This document shows, in pieces, positions 11,672-21,616 of a stretch of DNA of 64,000 nucleotides; position 1 is the stretch's first letter; every line of letters starts with the position of its first letter. Location: contig NZ_JAVHUY010000016.1 in assembly GCF_031085175.1 (NCBI RefSeq), forward strand, positions 124,001 to 188,000, read 5' to 3'. This DNA comes from Phytohabitans maris (GTDB lineage: Bacteria > Actinomycetota > Actinomycetes > Mycobacteriales > Micromonosporaceae). The translations under genes were made by a program, and so were the position numbers. The notes beneath the pieces were generated by a model, which did not search any database, had not been told where the DNA came from, and saw only the letters and a program-made list of their open reading frames with translations.

Positions 11672-13063
11672 TCAGGTGGCGGCCTTTATCGCCTCGCTCG
11701 GGTTCAAGGTCGGGCCGGTGGGGAGGCGGAGCATCAGCGCGGTGGGCACCTCGATCGCTTCGGCCGCCGGGTAGCCGAGCAGCTCCAGCACCTCGGCGCT
11801 CGGCACCGCGTACTTGATGCCCGTGTCGGTCACGACGAAGTAGCCGCCGGCCTCGGCGGTCGGCGACGCCAGCACACGCACGGTGGCGACCCAGCCGGAC
11901 GGCACCAGTACGCCGTCGGCGAGCAACGCGCCGTCGCCGGAGGCGGAGGCGGTGGGCGCGACCGTGTCGAGGCCCTCGACGGTGCCACCTACCACCAGGG
12001 ACGGCAGCGCACGGCCGTCCGAGGTGACCGCGCAGACCTGCTCGCTGGCCGGTACCAGCGTCGGCGCGGACTCGGGCGCCGCGCCGGCGTCGCTGGCCGG
12101 CGGGCGCAGCCGGGCGCTCTTGGGTGCGCTGTTGACCACCGAGACCGCCACGTCCTCGCGTTCGAGATCGGCGGCGGCACCGAGGATCGCGAGCTGGAGC
12201 GGGGTGATGGCGGCGACACCGTCGTCGAAGACCAGATAGTGCTGCTCGCCGGAGCCGGTCTCGGTGGTGAGCACCTCGCCGATCGTCCGCCCGGACACCT
12301 GCGAGGAGGGCGAGCCGCGGTCCGGGATCGTGATGGTCTGGATCTCGTTGCCGGCGGGCAGCGAGTTGATCCAGGCGGAGCCGACCCGTGCCGCGCGCAC
12401 CTCACCGAAGATGGCCGGCACGAGGTTGGTCGCGTCGTTGACCAGATGCCGGCGGCCGCGCCAGATCAGGTACGTCGTGTCCGCACCGCTGTCGCGCACC
12501 AGCAGGCCTTCGCTGTCGGTCAGCCCGTGCCCGCCCGTGGTGCCCCGCCCCACCGCGAGGCGGACCCGGGTGATCTGGGTGCCGGCGTCGTCGGTACCCG
12601 GCGCGCTGCAGATCGTCCACGGTAGACCGATGCGCTTTTTGAAGCCGGGCAACGAGTCGGGCGCCCCGGGTATGCCGATCGTGTTGCCCCGCGGCACCTC
12701 GCCGAGCGAGTTGCTGGAGATCCGGAAGACCTGCGCGCCGGGGCGGCCGGCGGCCAGCTTGGCGGAGGCGAAGTTGAGCGTCGGGTGCAGCGCGCCGCCG
12801 ACGTAGACGAAGCTGGCGCCGGTCTCCTTTTCGATGACCACGGCGCCCTCGGTCTTCCAGCCGTCGCTGCCGACCTTGGTGAGGATGCCGTAGATGCCGA
12901 AGCCGGCGGCCACGAGGATCGCCACCATCACGCCGCCGAAGACCGCGCCGACGCCGCGGCGCAGCGGCGACTGCTGCGGGTCGGTCTCGCGCATCACGAA
13001 CGCGGAGATCACCCGCTGGGTCAGGAACTGGTACGAGTGGAGCTGGTCCCGCCGCGTCGCCAT
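11672..13063 (-). CDS. eccB: EccB, T7SS core membrane protein
   Basis: The 463-aa product starts MATRRDQLHSYQF, the conserved EccB start. A short cytosolic segment is followed by one membrane helix (about residues 38-60, GGVMVAILVAAGFGIYGIL) and a long periplasmic region with R-repeat-like segments. EccB forms the T7SS inner-membrane complex with EccC, EccD and EccE. It lies 6 bp after the eccD stop, so the two are co-transcribed. Length is within the usual range. Confidence 0.92.
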   Translation of the reverse strand: MATRRDQLHSYQFLTQRVISAFVMRETDPQQSPLRRGVGAVFGGVMVAILVAAGFGIYGILTKVGSDGWKTEGAVVIEKETGASFVYVGGALHPTLNFASAKLAAGRPGAQVFRISSNSLGEVPRGNTIGIPGAPDSLPGFKKRIGLPWTICSAPGTDDAGTQITRVRLAVGRGTTGGHGLTDSEGLLVRDSGADTTYLIWRGRRHLVNDATNLVPAIFGEVRAARVGSAWINSLPAGNEIQTITIPDRGSPSSQVSGRTIGEVLTTETGSGEQHYLVFDDGVAAITPLQLAILGAAADLEREDVAVSVVNSAPKSARLRPPASDAGAAPESAPTLVPASEQVCAVTSDGRALPSLVVGGTVEGLDTVAPTASASGDGALLADGVLVPSGWVATVRVLASPTAEAGGYFVVTDTGIKYAVPSAEVLELLGYPAAEAIEVPTALMLRLPTGPTLNPSEAIKAAT

Positions 13064-13069
13064 CGGAGC

Positions 13070-14476
13070 TCACCCACCGATCGAGGCGAAGAGGCCCTGG
13101 ATCGCGCCGAACAGGCCGATCACCGCGCAGGCCAGCGGGACCAGCGCCATGATGGCGAGCACGTCGACGATGTCGGCGGCCCGGCCGAGGTAGGGCGAGG
13201 GGGTGCGGCGGCTGTACACCAGGCTGGACGCGAGCACCGCGCCGGCGGCGGCGATGGCCACCACGAGGACCAGCAGGCGCCCGCCCGTGCTCGCGTCGAC
13301 CGTGAAGCTGAAGAGCAGGAAGGCCATGCTGAGGATGCCGCTCACCAGCAGCGGCACGCGCTGCTGCGGCAGGGCGAAGAGCCGGGCGCGGAGCAGGAGC
13401 GCGGCCGCCGCCGAGAACGTCAGCAGGTTGGCCGCGGTGCCGCCGTCTTCGAGCACCAGGTAGGTGACCGCCACCGTCGAGCTGATCGCGGCGGCCAGGT
13501 TGAGGCCGCTGAGCAGCTCGGTCGCGCGGGCCACCGCGGAGAAGACGTCGGCGCGCTTGGGCACCGGCCGGTCTTCGAGGATCGCCTCCGGCCGGTCGGG
13601 CAGCTCGGGCACCGGCAGGCGTCCCAGCCAGCTCGCGATCAGCGGGTAGCTGGGCAGCAGGCCGATCACCGTGGTGAGCGTGACCGCCGCGGAGCCCTGC
13701 GGGGTGGCGCCGGCCAGGCAGATCAGCGCGCCGAGCAGGCCGGCGAGGCTGGTCGCCAGCCCGGCCATGAAGAGGCGCTGCACGGCCGCCACGCCGGTGT
13801 ATCCGATGACGCTGAAGACCAGCAGCGCGCCGGCGCCGAGCAGCATGCTTGGCGAGCCGAGGCCGGACAGCGGGGTGTCGCTCGGCGCGCCGAGGACCGC
13901 GCCGCCCACGAACGCGTACGGCAGGCCGGAGGCGGCCACCACCGCGCCGGCGGTCGCGTCGGCCATCGCCCGGGCCAGCAGGATGCCCAGGACCGCGAGG
14001 ACCGCCGCGACGCCGATCGCGACGCCGCCGGGCAGGCCCCACGACGGGCCGGACATCCCGAGTACGACCAGACCGGCGAGCAGGATCGCGCCGGTGACCG
14101 CCAAGCCGCAGGCACGGGTGGCGGGACCGCCCCACGAGCGGCCGGCCCGGCGGGCGCCACTCGCGATGACCTCGACCACGTCGTCGTACGCCAGCTCGGG
14201 CCAGTCGTCGCGGCGGGGCGCGAGGTGCAGCAGCTCGCCGTCGCGCACACCCTGGACGGAGAGGTTGCGGGTGGGTTCGAGTACGGCGCCCGTGGCGCGG
14301 CGCAGCACCCAGCCGCCGTGCCGTTCACCGGTGTCGCCGAGGTCGTCGCCGGCATGCCGCAGCAAATGAGGTAGCAGCTCGGCGACGATGAGGTTGTCGG
14401 GCAGCGCGACGTCCATCCGTCGTTTGGGCGCCGCGACCGTTACCCTGGCCAGACTGAGGCCGCCCGGGGCCGTCAC
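13070..14476 (-). CDS. eccD: EccD, T7SS multi-pass membrane pore protein
   Basis: About 468 aa. The first ~85 residues are a ubiquitin-like domain (LSLARVTVAAPKRRMDVALP) and the rest is a series of about 11 hydrophobic segments, the EccD plan. A GTG at 14485 directly abuts the GGGGAGG site, so the next GTG (14476), about 10 nt from that site, is the better start. Only ~105 bp separate it from the divergent eccC, which must hold both promoters. Confidence 0.92.
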   Translation of the reverse strand: MTAPGGLSLARVTVAAPKRRMDVALPDNLIVAELLPHLLRHAGDDLGDTGERHGGWVLRRATGAVLEPTRNLSVQGVRDGELLHLAPRRDDWPELAYDDVVEVIASGARRAGRSWGGPATRACGLAVTGAILLAGLVVLGMSGPSWGLPGGVAIGVAAVLAVLGILLARAMADATAGAVVAASGLPYAFVGGAVLGAPSDTPLSGLGSPSMLLGAGALLVFSVIGYTGVAAVQRLFMAGLATSLAGLLGALICLAGATPQGSAAVTLTTVIGLLPSYPLIASWLGRLPVPELPDRPEAILEDRPVPKRADVFSAVARATELLSGLNLAAAISSTVAVTYLVLEDGGTAANLLTFSAAAALLLRARLFALPQQRVPLLVSGILSMAFLLFSFTVDASTGGRLLVLVVAIAAAGAVLASSLVYSRRTPSPYLGRAADIVDVLAIMALVPLACAVIGLFGAIQGLFASIGG

Positions 14477-14580
14477 GCTGGTCACCTCCCCGTTACCGTG
14501 CAGACAGCGCTCAACCTAGCATGTTGGCGCGGTGGTCCTTGTCTATAGGATTGATGGACGACTTCGGGGGAGGACGACCG

Positions 14581-17500
14581 GTGACATCGGTGATCGTGAA
14601 GCGCCCGCCGCGCCGCGCCGCGCCGCTGCTTCCGAGCGGTGAGGTCGTCCTCGACCCGCCTCCCGAGGTGCCACCGGCGTCCGGCAAGGCGTGGACCCGG
14701 ATGCTCATGATCCTGCCCATGGCGGCCGGCGGTGCCGCGATGGGTCTGATGATGGCCGGTCAGCGCGGCGGTGGCGGCCCGTTGACGTATGTGGCCGGTG
14801 GCATGTTCGGCATCTCCATCCTCGGCATGATGGGGATGATGATGATGAATCAGTCGGGTCCGGGCAAAAAGGAAATGATCGAGGCCCGCCGGCAGTACAT
14901 GCGCCGTCTCGCCCAGCTCCGCGCGCAGATCCGCGCCACGATCCGCCAGCAGCGCGAGGCGATCCACTACCGCCACCCTGACCCCGACGCCCTCTGGTCC
15001 TCCGCCACCGGCGGGCGGCTCTGGGAGCGGCGCCGGGCCGACGCCGACTTCAGCGTCGTCCGCATCGGACTCGGCGCACAGGAGGTGGCCACCCCGCTGG
15101 TGCCGCCCTCCACCCGCCCGGTCGACGAGCTGGAGCCCTTGTGCGCCATGGCGTTGCGCAAGTTCGTCGCGACGTACTCGATCGTGCCGGACCTCCCGGT
15201 CGCGATCGCGCTGCGCGACTTCTCCCGGGTCTACCTGCGCGGCGGCGACGCCGCGGTGCACGACCTGGTGCGCGCGACCCTGGCCCAGGTGGCCACCTTC
15301 CACGCCCCCGACGACCTGCTCGTCGGCGTGTGCGCGCAGGACACCCAGCGGCCGCACTGGGAGTGGGCCAAGTGGCTGCCGCACACGCAGCACCCGACCA
15401 AGACCGACGCGATCGGCCAGATCCGGCTCTTCGCCCCCTCGGTCACCGCGCTCGAGGCGATGCTCGACGACGTGCTGGCCAACCGGCCCCGCTTCGACCC
15501 CGCCGTCTCCAACGCGGTGGGCGGGCCGCACGTGGTCGTGGTCATCGACGGTGGCTCGACCGCCGGCTCCGACCACCTGATGACGGAGGGCGGCGTCGCC
15601 GGGGTCACGATCCTCGACCTGTCCAACCCGCCGCCGCGCCTGCTCGACGACACCTCAGTCGTGCTCGACGTCGCCGACGACGGCACGATCTCCGGCACCA
15701 CGATGGACGGCACCACCCAGGTCGGCCGGGCCGACTCGCTCGACGTGGCGCAGTCCGAGGTGCTCGCCCGCCAGCTCTCGCCGCTGCGCCTTTCCGCTAC
15801 GTCGTACGCGGACCAGGGCGCCGGCGCCTCCATCGACCTCGGCCTCGCCGACCTGCTCGACCTGGGCAGCCCGAGAGACTTCGACCTGGCGGCCACCTGG
15901 GCCAGCCGGCCCAACCGCGACCGGCTGCGCGTGCCGCTCGGCGTCGGGCCCGACGGGCGGCCGATCGAGCTCGACCTCAAGGAGTCCGCGCAGGACGGCA
16001 TGGGCCCGCACGGCCTGCTGGTCGGCGCCACCGGTTCCGGCAAGAGCGAGCTGCTGCGCACGCTGGTGCTCGCGCTCGCGGTCACGCACAGCTCGGAGAT
16101 CCTCAACTTCGTCCTCGTCGACTTCAAGGGCGGCGCGACGTTCACCGCGCTCGACCGGCTGCCGCACACCAGCGCCGTCATCACCAACCTCTCCGAGGAG
16201 CTGTCCCTTGTGGACCGCATGCTCGGCGCCATCCAGGGCGAGCTGGTGCGGCGGCAGGAGCTGTTGCGCAAGGCGGGCAACTACGCGTCGCAGCGCGACT
16301 ACGAGCGGGCCCGCGCCGCCGGCGTACCGCTGGCGCCGCTGCCCAGCCTGCTGGTCATCGTCGACGAGTTCAGCGAGCTGCTGACCGCGCGCCCCGACTT
16401 CATCGACATGTTCGTCCAGATCGGACGGTTGGGCCGGTCGCTCGGCATCCACCTGCTGCTCGCCTCGCAGCGGCTGGAGGAGGGCCGGCTGCGCGGCCTG
16501 GAGACCCACCTGTCCTACCGGCTGGGCCTGCGGACGTTCTCCTCGATGGAGAGCCGCGCGGTGCTCGGCGTGCCCGACGCGTACGAGCTGCCCCGCTCGC
16601 CCGGCCACGGCTACCTGCGCACCGGCACCGAGGGCCTGATCCGCTTCCGCGCGGCGTACGTCTCGGGCATCGTGCGCGACGACGGCTACCGCCCCACCTC
16701 GCGCGGCCGCCAGGTCGACCCGGTGCGCGACTTCACCACGTACTACGTGGCCCCGCCGCGAGAGGACAAGCCGGCCACGCCCGAGGCGGTCGAGCCCGAG
16801 GAGTCCGCGGTCGGCGAGACGCTGCTCGACGTGCTCGTGGCGCGCATGGAGGGGCAGGGCCCGCCGGCCCACCAGGTGTGGCTGCCCCCGCTGGACGAGT
16901 CGCCGACGCTGGGCCAGATGCTCGCCCCGATCGTGCACTCGCCCGAGCGCGGCCTCACCACCCAGGCGCTGAGCCCGGAGCGGGCGCTGTACGGCCTCGT
17001 CGGCATCATCGACAAGCCGTTCGAGCAGCTGCGCGAGCCGATGTGGCTCGACCTGTCCGGCGCGGCCGGCAACGTGATGGTGGTCGGCGGCCCGCAGAGC
17101 GGCAAGAGCACGTTCCTGCGTACCCTCATCGGCAGCCTCGCCCTCCGCCACACCCCGCGCGAGGTGCAGTTCTACGGCCTCGACTTCGGCGGTGGCGGCC
17201 TCTCGGCGCTCGCCCGCCTCCCGCACATGGGCGGCGTGGCCAACCGGCGCGAGGTCGACAAGGTGCGCCGCACCATCGCCGAGATGCACGGCCTGATGCA
17301 GGTGCGCGAGGCCACGTTCGCCCAGCACGGCGTGGAGGGCATCGCGGCGTACCGGCGGGCCAAGCAGCAGGGCCGCTTCGCGGACGACACGTTCGGCGAC
17401 GTGTTCCTGGTCATCGACGGCTGGAGCACGCTGCGCGCCGAGTTCGAAGACCTCGAACCCCTCATCAACGAGCTGGCCAGTCGCGGCCTCGGCCACGGCA

Positions 17501-18546
17501 TCCACCTGCTGGCCGCCACCAACCGCTGGATGGACGTGCGGGCGGCCGCGCGCGACATGTTCGGCACCAAGCTGGAGCTGCGCCTCGGCGACCCCAGCGA
17601 CTCGGCGATCAACCGGCGGGCCGCCGTCAACGTGCCCGAGGGCGCGCCCGGCCGCGGCCTCACCCCGGACGGCTTCCACTTCCTGGCCGGCCTGCCCCGG
17701 ATCGACGGCGAGATGCGCGTCGACGACCTGGCCGACGCGGTGGCCGAGTTCGTCAAGCTCGCCCAGGACTACTGGACCGGGGCGCCCGCGCCGGCGGTCC
17801 GCCTGCTCCCGGCCGAGCTGCCGTTCGCCTCGCTGCCCATGCCCTCCGGCGGCCGCCTGCCGATCGGCATCGCCGAGGCCGACCTCCAGCCGGTACACCT
17901 CGACTTCGACGCCGAGCCGCACGTCATCCTGTTCGGCGACATCGAGAGCGGCAAGAGCTCGTTCCTGCGCAGCCTGGCCAAGATGGTCACCACCAGCTAC
18001 GACCCGAGCCAGGCCCGGCTGATGCTGGTCGACTTCCGCCGCAGCCTGCTCGGCACGGTCGACGGCCAGCACCTGATCGGGTACGGCACGTCCCAGCAGA
18101 CCACCACCGACCTGATCAAGCAGGTCGCCACGGTCATGCGCGAGCGCCTGCCCGGCCCCGACGTGACGCCCGAGCAGCTGCGCAGCCGGAGCTGGTGGAA
18201 GGGCCCCGAGCTGTACCTGCTGATCGACGACTACGACCTGGTCGCCAGCTCCACGGCCAACCCGCTCACCCCGCTGCTGGAGTTCCTCCCGCAGGCCCGC
18301 GACATCGGCCTGCACGTGGTGCTCACCCGCCGCATCGGCGGCGCCAACCGTGCCATGTTCGACCCGGTCATCGCGCGGATCCGCGAGCTCGCCTCGCCCG
18401 GCATCATGATGTCCGGGCCGCGCGAAGAGGGCGCCCTCTTCGGCAACATGAAGCCCCAGATCCTCCCGCCGGGCCGCGCCTGGCTCTTCACCCGCCGCCA
18501 CGGCGCCCGCCTGATCCAGCTCGCCTGGACCCCACCCGCCGCCTGA
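14581..18546 (+). CDS. eccC: EccC, T7SS FtsK/SpoIIIE-type ATPase with three nucleotide-binding domains
   Basis: The 1321-aa product starts at a GTG preceded by GGGGGAGGA; the start VTSVIVKRPPRR matches EccC N-termini. Two membrane helices lie near residues 40-100. Three ATPase domains follow with Walker A lysines at 488 (GATGSGKSE), 842 (GGPQSGKST) and 1125 (GDIESGKSS), and Walker B stretches LLVIVDEFSE, VFLVIDGWST and LYLLIDDYD. EccCa and EccCb are fused in one chain. The protein recognises the substrate export signal and powers secretion. It is the strongest sign that the secretion machine in this window is functional. Confidence 0.95.
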   Translation: MTSVIVKRPPRRAAPLLPSGEVVLDPPPEVPPASGKAWTRMLMILPMAAGGAAMGLMMAGQRGGGGPLTYVAGGMFGISILGMMGMMMMNQSGPGKKEMIEARRQYMRRLAQLRAQIRATIRQQREAIHYRHPDPDALWSSATGGRLWERRRADADFSVVRIGLGAQEVATPLVPPSTRPVDELEPLCAMALRKFVATYSIVPDLPVAIALRDFSRVYLRGGDAAVHDLVRATLAQVATFHAPDDLLVGVCAQDTQRPHWEWAKWLPHTQHPTKTDAIGQIRLFAPSVTALEAMLDDVLANRPRFDPAVSNAVGGPHVVVVIDGGSTAGSDHLMTEGGVAGVTILDLSNPPPRLLDDTSVVLDVADDGTISGTTMDGTTQVGRADSLDVAQSEVLARQLSPLRLSATSYADQGAGASIDLGLADLLDLGSPRDFDLAATWASRPNRDRLRVPLGVGPDGRPIELDLKESAQDGMGPHGLLVGATGSGKSELLRTLVLALAVTHSSEILNFVLVDFKGGATFTALDRLPHTSAVITNLSEELSLVDRMLGAIQGELVRRQELLRKAGNYASQRDYERARAAGVPLAPLPSLLVIVDEFSELLTARPDFIDMFVQIGRLGRSLGIHLLLASQRLEEGRLRGLETHLSYRLGLRTFSSMESRAVLGVPDAYELPRSPGHGYLRTGTEGLIRFRAAYVSGIVRDDGYRPTSRGRQVDPVRDFTTYYVAPPREDKPATPEAVEPEESAVGETLLDVLVARMEGQGPPAHQVWLPPLDESPTLGQMLAPIVHSPERGLTTQALSPERALYGLVGIIDKPFEQLREPMWLDLSGAAGNVMVVGGPQSGKSTFLRTLIGSLALRHTPREVQFYGLDFGGGGLSALARLPHMGGVANRREVDKVRRTIAEMHGLMQVREATFAQHGVEGIAAYRRAKQQGRFADDTFGDVFLVIDGWSTLRAEFEDLEPLINELASRGLGHGIHLLAATNRWMDVRAAARDMFGTKLELRLGDPSDSAINRRAAVNVPEGAPGRGLTPDGFHFLAGLPRIDGEMRVDDLADAVAEFVKLAQDYWTGAPAPAVRLLPAELPFASLPMPSGGRLPIGIAEADLQPVHLDFDAEPHVILFGDIESGKSSFLRSLAKMVTTSYDPSQARLMLVDFRRSLLGTVDGQHLIGYGTSQQTTTDLIKQVATVMRERLPGPDVTPEQLRSRSWWKGPELYLLIDDYDLVASSTANPLTPLLEFLPQARDIGLHVVLTRRIGGANRAMFDPVIARIRELASPGIMMSGPREEGALFGNMKPQILPPGRAWLFTRRHGARLIQLAWTPPAA

Positions 18547-18683
18547 CCTTCGAAGAGACAAGCGCCGAGCCACCGCGACGCCCGCCGTGCTCCGACCTGG
18601 CGCCACTCAGCCCCGGTGGTCGACCCACCGAGAGGGGCGTGCACGGATCCACGTCGGGTGGCCCAGGACGGGCCTGGCTCCGT

Positions 18684-18719
18684 GATCGACTTAAGCTGGG
18701 TGGGCATTGGGTCCGGACC
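18684..18719 (-). repeat. GGTCCGGACC-to-GATC motif, copy 1
   Basis: Read on the minus strand it starts GGTCCGGACCC, has ATGCC in the middle and ends in GATC, about 36 bp. Related copies lie at 55319-55353, 55710-55745 and 56014-56048. Confidence 0.65.
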
Positions 18720-18803
18720 GTTGCTCCCGCGGCCCTACCCTCCACTTTGGGTATTTGTCCCGCTCTGTCGGCCGAAGCCACCGGTCTCGGCTGGATCCAA
18801 GTA

Positions 18804-18851
18804 GATCGTGGTATCCAGATGCCCCTCCAGGGGCAGCCAAGTACCACGATC
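18804..18851. repeat. 48-bp palindromic element, copy 1
   Basis: Ten-bp arms GATCGTGGTA and TACCACGATC enclose an inner stem (TGCCCC / GGGGCA). The whole unit is exactly 48 bp, the same as copies at 27264-27311 and 55881-55928. Arm and inner stem could fold as a long hairpin in RNA or a cruciform in DNA. Confidence 0.8.
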
Positions 18852-18935
18852 CTGTTCCTGGGGCTGATTTCAGGCGCCGATCAAGGGAAAGGGGCGGCCG
18901 AGCGCGGTGGTGGCGCGCGGCTTTGATTGTGAAGC

Positions 18936-19047
18936 GCGGAGGGTGAGGCCGCGGGAACGCACCCCAAGAAAACTCTCCGCTGCGCTCCACGTTTCCCCGG
19001 GGACCCCGCGCAACGGTCTGGACCACCGCGGGCGTCGCGGTAGCTCG
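18936..19047 (-). repeat. ~112-bp dispersed repeat arm, copy 1
   Basis: The reverse complement of 18936-19047 matches 27112-27226 with only a handful of mismatches by eye. It includes GAGCTACCGCGACG, a GGTCC.GACC core and a GCCTCACCCTCCGC end. A version with an internal deletion lies at 56060-56119. It has internal GC-rich inverted repeats (CCCCGGGG) and no coding frame. Confidence 0.8.
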
Positions 19048-19081
19048 GAATTTCTTCTCTTGTGGGGTCAGGGGTGAGGGG

Positions 19082-20260
19082 TCAGCGGCGCGGGGCGCCG
19101 GCGTACTGGCGCTCGACGTCGGTCTGGGAGAACCAGATGTAGCGGTCGCTGCCGTCGCCCACCAGGGCGATCATGTCGTCGGCCATCACCTGGAGGAACT
19201 GGGTGCTCGACGCGGGCAGGCGCAGCGCGCCGCCGATCAGGGCGGCCTCGGCGCTCCCCAGGCGCTGCAGCATGACCAGGTCGCAGTCCTGAACGGACGG
19301 TACGCCGCTCTGGTCGAGCTGGCGTAGCACGGTCATCTGGGTCTGCCAGGGGCCTAGCTGCTGTGGCGCGTTGGGGCCGACCAGGCCGAGGTCGTAGAGG
19401 AGCAGGACCGGCTGCTGGGCGCTGGCGGCGAGGGCGAGCGGCTGCTCGGTCGGGAAGACGGCCACGCGGTCGCCGCGACCGGTGGCCCGCTCGCCGAAGC
19501 CGTGCCAGGTGCGGGGGTCGGCGGTGATGACGGCGACGCGAGCGCCCAGCGCGAGCGCCCGGAACGCGACCAGCATGCCCGCCCACGCGCCACCCACCAG
19601 GGCGATGCGGGTGGGCTCGGGCCGGAAGAAGCGCACCGACACCGGGCGCTGCTGGCGGTCGGCGCCGAGGATCAGGCCGGTGCCGGGTGCGGAGAGGCGC
19701 AGCTTGGCCAGCGCCGGGCGGGAGACCGTGTGCGAGCCGATCCGCAGCCGCGCCAACTTGCCGAGCAGTGGCTGGCGGCCGCCGCCGTTCGGGGGGCGGC
19801 GGCTGTCGTACACGGTCCCGGGCGGGCCCTCCTGACCGGTGTCCGCTATCGCGCGGGCGCCGGCCTGGGCGGCGGTGGCGGCCGCGGCCTGGGCGGCGGT
19901 CGCCGCGGCGGCGGCCTGGCGGGCGACCGTGCTGCTCTGCGGGCCGGCCGTGGACGGCGGCGGCACCTGCACCACCGGCGCGGAGAGCGTCGGGTCGCGG
20001 CCGATCACCATGCCGCCGGTGGGCGGGTTGGCGACCGGCACCTGTGGCGCCTGGGGCGGTGGCGGCGCAGTGCGCGGTGGGGGCGGCGGCGCGGCCTGCT
20101 GCGCGTACGCCGCGCCGTACTGCGCGGGCACCGCGGGGCGGGCGACGGCGGGTGGCGGGCCGACGGCGGCCCGCCCCACGGAGCCCTGGCCGGCGGCCGG
20201 CTGCTGCGGGACGGCCGGCTGCTGCTGCCGCTCGTCTTCGTGCGACCTGGGATCGGTCAT
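19082..20260 (-). CDS. T7SS-linked hypothetical protein with Ala/Pro-rich N-terminal half
   Basis: The 392-aa product starts at an ATG that overlaps the eccE stop by four bases (ATGA), so it is translationally coupled to eccE. Residues 1-190 are Pro/Gln/Ala-rich and low complexity. The C-terminal ~200 residues look globular, with a Rossmann-like pattern (RIALVGGAWAGMLVAFRALALG then RVAVITADPRTWHG). No signal peptide or membrane helix is seen. I do not recognise a family. Coupling to eccE suggests a cytosolic accessory or regulator of the secretion system. Confidence 0.75.
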   Translation of the reverse strand: MTDPRSHEDERQQQPAVPQQPAAGQGSVGRAAVGPPPAVARPAVPAQYGAAYAQQAAPPPPPRTAPPPPQAPQVPVANPPTGGMVIGRDPTLSAPVVQVPPPSTAGPQSSTVARQAAAAATAAQAAAATAAQAGARAIADTGQEGPPGTVYDSRRPPNGGGRQPLLGKLARLRIGSHTVSRPALAKLRLSAPGTGLILGADRQQRPVSVRFFRPEPTRIALVGGAWAGMLVAFRALALGARVAVITADPRTWHGFGERATGRGDRVAVFPTEQPLALAASAQQPVLLLYDLGLVGPNAPQQLGPWQTQMTVLRQLDQSGVPSVQDCDLVMLQRLGSAEAALIGGALRLPASSTQFLQVMADDMIALVGDGSDRYIWFSQTDVERQYAGAPRR

Positions 20261-21531
20261 CGCGCGCCACCCCCGGTCGGGGCCGAGGCGTAGACCGCCG
20301 GCCCCTGCTCGCCGTCGAGCGGGAAGAGATCGGCCTTGGCCTGCTCGGCGCCGCGCCGGATCGCCTGGCTGACCTGGGCCAGCTGCTCGGCGGGCGCGGC
20401 CACGCGGACCAGGCCGCGCAGGTCCATCAGCCGCTTGTCGTCGTCCGGCGCCATGATCAGCGACAGGCTGGTCATCGACGCGGGCGCGGTCGTGAGCCAG
20501 TCGAGCAGGGCCGCGGCCTGGTCGACCGGCGGCCAGCCACGGATCCAGTACGACCGGTGGGCCAGGCGCGACGAGTGCCACTCCGACCAGTCTTCGCGCG
20601 GCTGCACCGGCTCGGCGCTCTGCGTGGTGGGCGCCAGGTCGCAGGAGCGCAGCAGCACCTCGAGCAGCTCGTCGGCGTCGAGGAGGCGGTGGCTCACGCC
20701 CACCCGCCGCAGGCTCTTGGCCACCCGCCGGATCAGCGCGGCCACCACCGCCGGCGCGATGTCGAGATCGGCGTCACCGTCGGCGACGGCCTCCGCGAGG
20801 GTGCGGGCATCGAGGCGCACCGCGACCCAGGTGCTCCGGTCAGCCGGCACGGGTACGGCGCCGAAGCGGGCCAGCAGCTGACGGTAGGACTGGCCGGCCG
20901 CCGACGACGGGTGCATGTCGAGGCTCGGCGCCGGAACGGTCTGCGTGACCACCTGCAGCACCGCCCCCGGCTGGTCGGCCTCGCCGAGCGCGGCGGCCAG
21001 CGCCTCCAGTGGGATCGGCCCGGGCTCGTCGCGCATCGGGGCGCTGGAGGTGACGGCGGCGACCGCGTACCACCCGGCGTCGTCGCGGGCCACGCCCACG
21101 TGCGCGCCGTCGGCCACGGACACGTCTTCCACGACGAGGTCGGGGGCGAGGCGGCGCAGGGCACCGAGGCGGGGATCGTCACCGTACGGCGAGGCGGTGG
21201 AGCTGAGCCGCCGGCGCCGGTAGCTGCGGGTCATCATCCGCCGCTCCAGCCACCACCGGCCGTTGCGGCGGCCGAGCGTGACGAGCAGCAGCATGATGCC
21301 GGCGAGGGCGACGCCGGCGATCAGCGTGACGATCTCGCTGGTGACGCTGGCCAGGATGCCGACCACCACCACCTCGGCGAGCAGCAGCTGGGTGATGTGC
21401 ACCGGGCCGAGGTGTCCGGGTCTGCGGCGGGGGATCAGGATCGCGGGGCCGGACGAATCCGGCGACTCGCTGGCGACCCGCGCGACGGCGCGAACCTGGT
21501 GTGGCGACATGGTCTGCGGCGACACCGTCAT
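20257..21531 (-). CDS. eccE: EccE, T7SS membrane complex subunit
   Basis: About 424 aa from the ATG at 21531 (a longer start to 21582 is open but lacks a better ribosome site). Two adjacent membrane helices near residues 40-90 (LLLAEVVVVGILA; LIAGVALAGIMLLLV) precede a soluble domain with conserved tryptophans, as in EccE. It completes the EccB-C-D-E set and is followed by the coupled gene at 19082. Confidence 0.85.
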   Translation of the reverse strand: MTVSPQTMSPHQVRAVARVASESPDSSGPAILIPRRRPGHLGPVHITQLLLAEVVVVGILASVTSEIVTLIAGVALAGIMLLLVTLGRRNGRWWLERRMMTRSYRRRRLSSTASPYGDDPRLGALRRLAPDLVVEDVSVADGAHVGVARDDAGWYAVAAVTSSAPMRDEPGPIPLEALAAALGEADQPGAVLQVVTQTVPAPSLDMHPSSAAGQSYRQLLARFGAVPVPADRSTWVAVRLDARTLAEAVADGDADLDIAPAVVAALIRRVAKSLRRVGVSHRLLDADELLEVLLRSCDLAPTTQSAEPVQPREDWSEWHSSRLAHRSYWIRGWPPVDQAAALLDWLTTAPASMTSLSLIMAPDDDKRLMDLRGLVRVAAPAEQLAQVSQAIRRGAEQAKADLFPLDGEQGPAVYASAPTGGGAR

Positions 21532-21616
21532 GCCGTCAACTACCCCCGTCCTCGCGCTCCGCCCACTCCGGCGGCGCGGCATTGTCCGCCGTGCGTCACA
21601 CCATCATAGAAACCGA

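Larger units (their letters stand above)
18547..19081. other. Convergent intergenic region with structured repeats, no gene
   Basis: 535 bp between the convergent stops of eccC and the gene at 19082. No credible coding frame. It contains a GGTCCGGACC-to-GATC motif (18684-18719), the 48-bp palindromic element (18804-18851) and a ~112-bp arm (18936-19047), all shared with the other two convergent junctions at 26997-27411 and 55220-56142. Confidence 0.85.

Noticed and set aside
12785-14374. 529-aa plus-strand frame opposite eccB/eccD
   Set aside because: His/Arg/Gln-rich shadow of two well-supported T7SS genes.
15655-18606. 983-aa open frame antisense to eccC
   Set aside because: Long antisense frames are common in high-GC DNA. 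No recognisable domain, and eccC motifs on the other strand are complete.
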